Shown here piece by piece: positions 1-6,043 of a stretch of 12,564 nucleotides of DNA. The translations under genes were made by a program, and so were the position numbers. The stretch comes from Clostridiaceae bacterium (GTDB lineage: Bacteria; Bacillota; Clostridia; Saccharofermentanales; DTU023), in contig JAAYEX010000040.1 in assembly GCA_012728535.1 (NCBI GenBank), positions 1 through 12,564 on the forward strand, in the 5' to 3' direction. The first letter of the stretch is position 1; the number at the start of each line of letters is the position of its first letter. The notes beneath the pieces were generated by a model. The model was not told where the DNA came from, made no database searches, and was given only the letters and a program-made list of their open reading frames with translations.

Positions 1-23
1 TAATATAATGATCCAGTTTTACA

Positions 24-1484
24 TCAGTCAATCTGATAAGTCTCCTTCACAATATCCTCATATAGCTTAATATACTCATCTGCTGACTTATCCCAGGAGA
101 AGTCACTGAGCATTGCTGCCTGCACCATGTTATTCCAGGCATCAGGCCTACTATTATAGACAGAAATAGCTTCTTTTGCTGTATAAAGCAGCTCATGAGC
201 ATTGATATTCAGGAAGCCGAAGCCGGTACCCGTATTATTAAACTTGTCATAGGCCTGTACCGTATCCGCTAGGCCTCCCGTCTGGCGAACAATCGGCAGC
301 GTGCCATAGCGCATGGCGATCATCTGTGACAAGCCGCATGGCTCGAACAGCGAGGGCATCAGGTAGAGGTCACCGGCACTATACATGCGACGGGCCAGTT
401 TGCCGTCAAACTTGATCAGAGCCCGCATCTTGTCCGGATGCCTGCCGGCAGCCTCGGCAAGACGGCGTTCATATTCTTGATTGCCGGTTCCGAGCACTAC
501 AAGTTGCACGTTTTCTTCCAGCAATTCATCGACAATATGCAGGAGGAGGTCCAGACCCTTTTGTTCTACCAGGCGAGTCACCATGACAAAGAGGGGTGTT
601 TTCGCATCCTGAGCTAAAGAGAGCTCAGCCTGCAAAGCCTTCTTACAAGACCCCTTGCCACGTTTCCAGGCATTGGGGCTGTAATTCGTTTTGATTTCCG
701 CATCTGTTTCCGGATTGTAGCTTTCTGTATCAATACCGTTCAGAATACCGCTCACCTTCCAACCCTGAGCTGCCAGCAAGCCGTTCAGACCTTCACCGAA
801 ATAGTCAGTCATGATTTCCTTAGCATAGTTGGGCGAAACAGTTGTAACACGGTTTGAATACTGGATACCTGTCTTAAGGAAATTGGGAACTCCGTCTTTT
901 AAAATACCGCCTTCCGACATGTAGTCGTCAGACAGGTCAAAGAGATCCTGAATTTGCTCCCGGCCATGTATCCCCTGATATTTCAAGTTATGAATTGTCA
1001 TAACACAATTGACATTTTTGTGGTAGTCCTTAGATTTATAATGTGCTTCCAGGATCACAGGAATCATACCTGTCTGCCAGTCATTAAGATGCAGAATGTC
1101 AGGTTCAAAATCCATTTCATCTCCCAGAGTTTCCAATACGGCCCTCTGGAAAAAGGAGAAGCGTTCAATATCAAAGCTGTAGTCTATATAGAGATTGTCA
1201 TGGCCAAAGTAAAACTCGTTATCGATCAGATATACGGGAAGCCCGTCCAGATCAAGACGGAAGAGACCGCTGTACATGGTACGCCAGCCCAGTTTAATCA
1301 TGGCCCAGCGCATGAAGGTCAGATCTTCTAAATAGTCTTGTTTTATCTGACGATAAAGAGGAAGAACCACACGCGCGTCATGTCCCTTCTGCCGCAATAC
1401 CCGCGGCAGGGAACCTACGACATCGCCTAATCCACCCGTTGCCGCCAATGGATTCATTTCCGAACTGACAAATAGAATTTTCAT
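24..1484 (-). CDS. glgA: Glycogen synthase (ADP-glucose-using, GT5)
   Basis: This 486-residue protein transfers glucose from ADP-glucose to the growing end of an alpha-1,4 glucan. It has the two Rossmann domains of GT5. The N-terminal domain shows MKILFVSSEMNP, TGGLGDVVGSLP, LHLNDWQTGMIP, TIHNLKYQG and TVSPNYAKEI. The C-terminal domain shows VTRLVEQKGLDLL, with the Arg and Lys that bind the nucleotide phosphates, and PSLFEPCGLSQMIAMRYGTL with the catalytic-site Glu of the E-x7-E pattern, then VRQTGGLADTV. Length and start match the E. coli enzyme with no gap in the first 20 residues. The alignment therefore shows Ala15 exactly where the K-T-G-G-L lysine normally sits. It is the last gene of the glycogen block within the window; only 23 bases follow the TGA, with no visible terminator. 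Confidence 0.97.
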   Translation of the reverse strand: MKILFVSSEMNPLAATGGLGDVVGSLPRVLRQKGHDARVVLPLYRQIKQDYLEDLTFMRWAMIKLGWRTMYSGLFRLDLDGLPVYLIDNEFYFGHDNLYIDYSFDIERFSFFQRAVLETLGDEMDFEPDILHLNDWQTGMIPVILEAHYKSKDYHKNVNCVMTIHNLKYQGIHGREQIQDLFDLSDDYMSEGGILKDGVPNFLKTGIQYSNRVTTVSPNYAKEIMTDYFGEGLNGLLAAQGWKVSGILNGIDTESYNPETDAEIKTNYSPNAWKRGKGSCKKALQAELSLAQDAKTPLFVMVTRLVEQKGLDLLLHIVDELLEENVQLVVLGTGNQEYERRLAEAAGRHPDKMRALIKFDGKLARRMYSAGDLYLMPSLFEPCGLSQMIAMRYGTLPIVRQTGGLADTVQAYDKFNNTGTGFGFLNINAHELLYTAKEAISVYNSRPDAWNNMVQAAMLSDFSWDKSADEYIKLYEDIVKETYQID

Positions 1485-1490
1485 AAATAG

Positions 1491-1508
1491 AACCCACTCC
1501 TAAGGGTT
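1491..1508 (-). promoter_or_regulatory. Small hairpin presenting the glgA ribosome site
   Basis: Between glgD and glgA the coding strand reads AACCC-TTAGGAGT-GGGTT. This is a five-base-pair stem whose eight-base loop contains the AGGAG site. The site is 12 bases from the glgA ATG, longer than usual. The stem is short and there is no T run after it, so it is not a terminator. A role in glgA translation is speculative. Confidence 0.3.
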
Positions 1509-1509
1509 T

Positions 1510-2616
1510 TTATACGATCGAACCTTTCCCGATAACAACAGGAACGCCGGGATGACCCAATAAACGGACACCCATTTTTACCACGCTACCCTTATCGATA
1601 ATGACATGGTTCAAATTGGCATCATTTGATATCTGTGTGTCCTGAAAAATGACCGAGTTACGCAGTTTGGCACCTTTTCCTATGGTAACTCCGCGGAAAA
1701 GAACACAGTTTTCAACATCTCCCTGAATGATACAGCCATCAGATGCCAGAACATTCTTCACCCTGCTGCCGGGTTCAACCAGACACGGCGGTTTATTTTT
1801 GACCTTGGTGTAAACCGGATTCTCTCTTGAGAAAAGCTCATGTCGGAGATCATCGTCGAAAAGACCCATGGAGGCCTTAAAGTAATTCGCCATCGAGTTA
1901 ATACGGAAAATCCCGCCCTTGTGTTCACAGGCTCTGACATCCAGCTGTTTATAGTATTCCAGGATTCTGACAAAGGTAAAATCCGTCACTCCTCGGGAGC
2001 GGGCATCTTCCAGAAGCGACAAGAGCAGGTCTCTTCTGATGACTGCTACATTAATTGTGCTGACATTAGTAGGCGGAGTGTGCGAGTCGACCAGCACGTC
2101 GGTCACCCGTTCGTCTTCAGCTAAAGTAAGCGATATATTCGGCAGGCCACAGTCCAGGCCGTCGTGATTATACATGACAGTGATAGCCGCACCTGAATCT
2201 AAATGATGGTCCAGAATGTCATTGTATAAAGTGTTCATGACCAGATTGCAGTCCGTGATCACAACATAATCCTGAGAACCTGTTTCGATATAATCAATAA
2301 TACTGCTGAGATCCGAGCGTTCTGATGAGCGGGTTAAAGGATTGATATAGGGCGGCAGCAGATAAAGGCCCTGGTTCATGCGATCCAGGTCCCAGGAGGC
2401 CCCGGTTCCCAAATGGTCCATCAGAGATTTATAGCGTGTGAGTGCTATTACACCTACCCTTTTAATACCACTGTTAACCATATTTGAAAGTAGAAAATCG
2501 ATGATTCTGAAACGACCGGCAAATGGCATGGCTGAAAGCGCACGCGGTTCGCTCAGAGGCCCCAGTTTAACTCGCTGATTATCCGCCAGAATTAATCCCA
2601 TTGCGTTAACTAACAT
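1510..2616 (-). CDS. glgD: GlgD, non-catalytic partner subunit of ADP-glucose pyrophosphorylase
   Basis: This 368-residue GlgC paralogue is typical of Bacillota. In Geobacillus and Bacillus, GlgD pairs with GlgC and raises activity while having little of its own; that is known for the family. It keeps the overall fold, seen in FAGRFRIIDFLLSNMVNSG and GASWDLDRMNQGLYLLPPY, which matches the GlgC stretch GHSWDLDRNDGGTYILPPY. It has lost catalytic features: the nucleotide loop GGxGxRL reads ADNQRVKLG (11-19), and the GDHVYKMDY metal site reads TDCNLVMN (121-128). The C-terminal beta-helix (about 280-368) is intact, with SDGCIIQGDVENCVLFRGV and GAKLRNSVIFQDTQI. It follows glgC directly with a strong ribosome site. 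If glgC is truly broken, this gene is left without a catalytic partner in the window. Confidence 0.95.
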   Translation of the reverse strand: MLVNAMGLILADNQRVKLGPLSEPRALSAMPFAGRFRIIDFLLSNMVNSGIKRVGVIALTRYKSLMDHLGTGASWDLDRMNQGLYLLPPYINPLTRSSERSDLSSIIDYIETGSQDYVVITDCNLVMNTLYNDILDHHLDSGAAITVMYNHDGLDCGLPNISLTLAEDERVTDVLVDSHTPPTNVSTINVAVIRRDLLLSLLEDARSRGVTDFTFVRILEYYKQLDVRACEHKGGIFRINSMANYFKASMGLFDDDLRHELFSRENPVYTKVKNKPPCLVEPGSRVKNVLASDGCIIQGDVENCVLFRGVTIGKGAKLRNSVIFQDTQISNDANLNHVIIDKGSVVKMGVRLLGHPGVPVVIGKGSIV

Positions 2617-2620
2617 TTTC

Positions 2621-2629
2621 TACCTCCTA
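2621..2629 (-). promoter_or_regulatory. Strong ribosome binding site of glgD overlapping the glgC stop
   Basis: TAGGAGGTA combines the glgC stop codon (TAG) with a near-perfect AGGAGG site, about six bases before the glgD ATG. Ribosomes finishing glgC would be placed directly at the glgD start, which fits equal production of the two partner subunits. Confidence 0.8.
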
Positions 2630-2944
2630 ATACGAATATTTGGTTGGCATTTCGGAAACAATATGCGGATGGGTAACAGCATCTTGCGGTCCGACCATTG
2701 AGTTGCCACAAATCTTGGAACCTTTATGAATGACAAGGTCCTGGCCTATGACGGTAATGCCGTCTTCACAGAGTTTCTCGTTAAGGAATGAGCACAAATC
2801 ATGCGTCTCAGGCGATATCAGCACCCCTGATTCAATTATTGTATTCATGCCCACTATGCATTTTTTCAAAACAGAACCTGACTTAATGATGGCTCCGGGC
2901 ATTATGATCGAATCTTCAACTATTGCACCCTCTTCAATCACCAC
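2627..2944 (-). CDS. glgC: GlgC C-terminal left-handed beta-helix part (separated by frameshift)
   Basis: This frame encodes the last 105 residues of GlgC. It has hexapeptide-type repeats forming a left-handed beta-helix (GAIVEDSIIMPGAIIKSGSV, then CIVGMNTIIESGVLI) and the characteristic end IVSEMPTKYSY. In intact enzymes this domain mediates tetramer assembly and allosteric control. The homologous frame really begins near 2988, directly after the frameshift, so this is not an independent gene. The nominal GTG start at 2944 has no good ribosome site. The TAG stop is embedded in the TAGGAGG that serves glgD, an arrangement favouring coupled translation of the two pyrophosphorylase subunits. 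Confidence 0.88.
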   Translation of the reverse strand: MVIEEGAIVEDSIIMPGAIIKSGSVLKKCIVGMNTIIESGVLISPETHDLCSFLNEKLCEDGITVIGQDLVIHKGSKICGNSMVGPQDAVTHPHIVSEMPTKYSY

Positions 2945-2946
2945 AC

Positions 2947-3891
2947 CTATACTGATGATCGAGTGTCTGGCTTCTCCATGTACCTCGGCCCGTCACTGAT
3001 GGCGATTCGCTCTACCACTGCGTCAGGCCCGAAATAGTGAGAAGGGCGTTGGGGGTTCTTGCTGTAGATTGTCCAGGAATTGTCATGCAGGTCAATCTCA
3101 TCCGGCTTGTCCAGCACATCCATATTGGTGTCCCAGAGTGATTTTACCGTTCCGACATCTTTCCAGTAGCCGCCAAAGGTATAGGCATGAAGATGAAGGC
3201 CTTCATTGAGCATCTTAGGAATAATATTATGTCCGAAGTCGTTCTTGGAGTCAGGATCAGTCTCATCCTGGATCAGGCAGCGGCGCAGGGTGGGCCAGTC
3301 AAAACAATAAACACCCATGGAAGCCAGATTGCTTTTTGCATGGGCAGGTTTTTCTTCAAATTCAGTTATTCGCTTATTTTTATCCGTGTTCATGATGCCG
3401 AAACGATCAGTTTCTTCCCAGGGGACTTCGATTACAGCGATAGTTGCATCCGCCCCTATCTCCGTATGGACTTTCACCATTTTGGAATAATCCATCTTAT
3501 AGACATGATCGCCTGAGAGTATGACAACTTGCTTAGGACTGAAGCTGTCGATAAAGGGAATGTTCTGGTAAATTGAATTCGCTGTACCGAGATACCAGTC
3601 ACTGCCCTCCTGGCTGATATAGGGAGGCAAAATATAGGTTCCGCCATCGTTACGGTCCAGATCCCAGGAGTGTCCGTTTCCTATATAGGAGTTAAGCTCC
3701 AGGGGTTGATACTGAGTAAGGACTCCGACAGCCTCTATGCCTGAGTTGGAACAGTTGCTTAAAGGGAAATCTATTATCCTGTAACGGCTCCCAAAGGGAA
3801 CTGCAGGTTTGGCCAAAAACTCCGTTAAGACACCCAGGCGGGATCCTTGTCCGCCAGCCAAAATCATAGCTAACACGTTTTGATGCGCCAT
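2947..3891 (-). CDS. glgC: Glucose-1-phosphate adenylyltransferase GlgC, catalytic part (frameshifted)
   Basis: This is the nucleotidyltransferase part of ADP-glucose pyrophosphorylase, which makes ADP-glucose and PPi from ATP and glucose-1-phosphate, the first committed step of bacterial glycogen synthesis. Conserved elements are LAGGQGSRLGVLTEFLAKPA (11-30), YRIIDFPLSNC, GHSWDLDR, LSGDHVYKMDY (125-135, metal-binding Asp128), ITEFEEKP (175-182), SMGVYCF, FGHNIIP and GYWKDVGT. The frame is sound up to Gly301 in IAISDG, then gives 13 unrelated residues and a premature TAG. The expected continuation (AEVHGEARHSIISIG) is in the next frame and joins directly to the separate downstream frame at 2627-2944. 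Repaired, the protein would be about 421 residues, a normal GlgC length. AAAGGA before the ATG supports the start. As written, the product lacks the beta-helix domain needed for subunit assembly. Confidence 0.93.
   Translation of the reverse strand: MAHQNVLAMILAGGQGSRLGVLTEFLAKPAVPFGSRYRIIDFPLSNCSNSGIEAVGVLTQYQPLELNSYIGNGHSWDLDRNDGGTYILPPYISQEGSDWYLGTANSIYQNIPFIDSFSPKQVVILSGDHVYKMDYSKMVKVHTEIGADATIAVIEVPWEETDRFGIMNTDKNKRITEFEEKPAHAKSNLASMGVYCFDWPTLRRCLIQDETDPDSKNDFGHNIIPKMLNEGLHLHAYTFGGYWKDVGTVKSLWDTNMDVLDKPDEIDLHDNSWTIYSKNPQRPSHYFGPDAVVERIAISDGPRYMEKPDTRSSV
2989..2991 (-). other. glgC: Frameshift site in glgC (apparent one-base loss in a G run)
   Basis: On the coding strand the sequence reads GAC GGG CCG AGG. 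Adding one G to the GGG run gives GAC GGG GCC GAG, restoring ISDG-AEVHGEARHS and full-length GlgC. A short homopolymer is a common place for a sequencing or assembly indel. It could equally be a genuine mutation. Confidence 0.85.
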
Positions 3892-3980
3892 TTTCTAATC
3901 CTTTCTTCTGTCCCCTCTTCAGCCCTTCCATATCCGGATCAGACTGAAGAATTCTTATCGCTTAGCAGCCTTTCCGCTGT

Positions 3981-5954
3981 CTAATTCTTTTCTTCCCCCT
4001 CGTAAAGCAAATATAGGCCTGCAAGTGGCGGCAGGGGCATATCGATATAATAAACAAGGCCGGAGTCACCGGTATTACCCTCATCTTCCAGACCTGAAGC
4101 GAGGTCCCTCATCTTGTCTTCCAGTGACAACCTCTCTCTTTCCTTTTTGTCCGAGGTCCAGAAAACAGTATCGCCCTGTTCCAGGTCAGCATAGGCACTG
4201 CCCTGATATTGTGCATCATCGCTGTTTAATATTAATCTGTAGCGGCCGGGATGCGGCACCTTCAAACGATAGTTCTTATAGGATGCCGGGGTCATATTCA
4301 GCACTGAAACAACGGTCTGGCTTTGCTCCTTAGCATAGCGGGCATAGGCAAAAATACTTTTATCCCTGTCGTCGGCCACTATCCATTCGAAGCCATCCCA
4401 GGAATCTTCAACTTCCCACAGAGCCGGGTTTTCCAGATAAATGTGGTTGAGTGCGGTTACAAACTCAAACATACCCTTATGATTCGGATATTGTAAAAGA
4501 AACCATTCCAGTTCTTCGTAGTAACGCCACTCAATAAAAGGGGCAAATTCGTTGCCCATGAAATTCAGTTTTCCTCCGGGGAAGGACATCTGATACATGT
4601 AGCAGGTTCTCAGTGCAGCAAATTGCCTCCAGTAGTCTCCGGGCATGCGACCCAGCAAGGATTTCTTGCCGTGGACTACTTCATCATGAGAAAACGGGAG
4701 AATAAATTTTTCACTGAAAGAGTACATCATGGAAAATGTGATTTTGTCATGAACCTGACCTCTGGCATAGTAATCTGAAGTCATATAGGACAAAGTATCA
4801 TTCATCCAGCCCATGTTCCATTTATGTGTGAAGCCAAGTCCGCCTTCTGATACAGCTTTTGTCACATTAGGAAATGTGGAAGATTCCTCTGCTGCCATAA
4901 TGCTGTAGGGGAAATTTTCTCTGACCAGTTCGTTCAGTTCCCGGATAAATTCTATAGCTTCAAGGTTTTCGTAACCGCCGTTTATATTCCGCGCCGAGGC
5001 AGAGTATTCGCGACCGAAATTCAAATAAACCATGCTGGAAACTGCATCTACCCGCAGTCCGTCAACATTGAACTCATCCAACCAGAACCAGGCATTGGAG
5101 AGGAGGAATGAACGCACTTCAGCTAGTGCAAAATCGAAAACCAGCGTACCCCAGTTAGGGTGCTCACCTCTGATCGCATCAGAATACTCATAAAGAGGCT
5201 TTCCGTCAAAATTAGCCAGGCCGAAATCATCACGCGGGAAATGCCCGGGCACCCAGTCAAGTATTACCTTGATGTCATTCTGATGCAGGGTGTCGATAAG
5301 AAACTTCAGGTCCGACGGTTTGCCATAACGTGAAGTGGGCGCGAAATAACCTGTTATCTGATAACCCCAGGAAGCATCCAGGGGATGCTCCATCACAGGC
5401 ATAATTTCGACTGCGTTGTAACCCAACTGTTTGACATAGGAAGCCAGTTGAGGGGCAATATCGCGATATGAATAAGGATTGCCGTCTGCGTAACGCCGCC
5501 AGCTTCCGAGGTGGACTTCATAGATGTTCAGCGGCGCACTTTCTTCAACCGGCTGCCTGCGTGCACGGAAATCGGCATCCCCCCACTCATAGTCATCTTC
5601 TGAGTCATAGAGGATGGAAGCAGTGTTCGGCCTGGTTTCCGCATGGCGAGCGTAGGGATCGGCTTTCAGCAAAACACGCCCTTCCGGCGTGCGAATTGCA
5701 TATTTATATCTTTGAAACTCAACTGCATCCGGAATGAATATTTGCCAGATCCCGGTTGTGCCGTAAGCAATCATTGTATGGATCTCAGGATCCCAACCGT
5801 TAAAATCTCCGACTACACTTACCTGTGCGGCATGAGGAGCCCAGACTGCAAAACGATAACCTCTCTCCCCTTCTGCTGAGACATCAGGCCGGGCACCCAA
5901 GATCTTATAGCTTTGATGATTCTTTCCATGATTAAATAAATAAGCTTGATTCAT
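3981..5954 (-). CDS. glgB: 1,4-alpha-glucan branching enzyme
   Basis: This 657-residue GH13 enzyme cuts alpha-1,4 chains of growing glycogen and re-attaches them by alpha-1,6 bonds. The N-terminus carries a CBM48 beta-sandwich (FAVWAPHAAQVSVVGDFNGW). The barrel shows all four conserved GH13 regions: DWVPGHFP, GLRVDAVSS with the nucleophile Asp303, MAAEESS with the acid/base Glu356 (or adjacent Glu357), and LPFSHDEVVHGK with the transition-state Asp424. Residues are numbered from the ATG chosen by its ribosome site. The C-terminal all-beta domain ends in LPPLAGLYLLY. It is interrupted by a charged stretch of about 30 residues (about 602-633, with SDKKERERLSLEDK), which looks longer than in typical bacterial GlgB. 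It is the first gene of the glycogen block. The stop lies 89 bases before glgC. Confidence 0.97.
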   Translation of the reverse strand: MNQAYLFNHGKNHQSYKILGARPDVSAEGERGYRFAVWAPHAAQVSVVGDFNGWDPEIHTMIAYGTTGIWQIFIPDAVEFQRYKYAIRTPEGRVLLKADPYARHAETRPNTASILYDSEDDYEWGDADFRARRQPVEESAPLNIYEVHLGSWRRYADGNPYSYRDIAPQLASYVKQLGYNAVEIMPVMEHPLDASWGYQITGYFAPTSRYGKPSDLKFLIDTLHQNDIKVILDWVPGHFPRDDFGLANFDGKPLYEYSDAIRGEHPNWGTLVFDFALAEVRSFLLSNAWFWLDEFNVDGLRVDAVSSMVYLNFGREYSASARNINGGYENLEAIEFIRELNELVRENFPYSIMAAEESSTFPNVTKAVSEGGLGFTHKWNMGWMNDTLSYMTSDYYARGQVHDKITFSMMYSFSEKFILPFSHDEVVHGKKSLLGRMPGDYWRQFAALRTCYMYQMSFPGGKLNFMGNEFAPFIEWRYYEELEWFLLQYPNHKGMFEFVTALNHIYLENPALWEVEDSWDGFEWIVADDRDKSIFAYARYAKEQSQTVVSVLNMTPASYKNYRLKVPHPGRYRLILNSDDAQYQGSAYADLEQGDTVFWTSDKKERERLSLEDKMRDLASGLEDEGNTGDSGLVYYIDMPLPPLAGLYLLYEGEEKN

Positions 5955-5960
5955 ACGGTA

Positions 5961-5970
5961 CCTTCTTCCT
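5961..5970 (-). promoter_or_regulatory. Ribosome binding site deciding the glgB start
   Basis: AGGAAGAAGG lies six bases before the ATG at 5952-5954. The longer open frame begins with GTG at 6003-6005, which has only T-rich sequence before it, and its extra 17 residues (MYNKKKIPCLILGRRYR) do not resemble a branching-enzyme N-terminus. The ATG is therefore chosen. Confidence 0.7.
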
Positions 5971-5996
5971 AAGATAAGACAAGGTATCTTTTTCTT

Positions 5997-6002
5997 ATTA
6001 TA
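5997..6002 (-). promoter_or_regulatory. Possible -10 element upstream of glgB
   Basis: The gap between mutS2 and the preferred glgB start is 89 bases. It holds a perfect TATAAT on the minus strand, 42 bases before that start, within an AT-rich stretch. No convincing -35 hexamer lies 16 to 19 bases upstream. If used, transcription would begin near 5990, downstream of the GTG at 6005, which supports the internal ATG as the real glgB start. This could be the promoter of the glycogen genes, but the evidence is a single hexamer. Confidence 0.35.
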
Positions 6003-6043
6003 CACAAAACTACTAAAATAATTACTTTAAGCAGCCTTTCGAA

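Noticed and set aside
954..1331. 125-codon plus-strand open frame opposite glgA
   Set aside because: A shadow frame of the conserved GlgA coding sequence; no ribosome site of note and no recognisable motif.
2985..2995. Programmed -1 frameshifting as the explanation for the split glgC
   Set aside because: The sequence C GGG CCG is not a standard X XXY YYZ slippery heptamer, and glgC is not known to use frameshifting. A one-base loss in a G run is simpler.
3932..3956. Two short palindromes (ATCCGGAT and AAGAATTCTT) in the glgB-glgC gap as regulator sites
   Set aside because: Each is a single short palindrome with no repeat spacing or match to a known operator that I can recognise, and such words arise by chance.
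5971..5990. AAGATA/TATCTT inverted repeat upstream of glgB as a terminator or operator
   Set aside because: Six AT-rich pairs with an eight-base loop and no following T run on the coding strand; too weak to support a function.
5955..6005. Longer glgB start at the GTG codon 6005
   Set aside because: No ribosome site precedes it, the extra 17 residues are unlike GlgB, and a strong site lies before the ATG at 5954.
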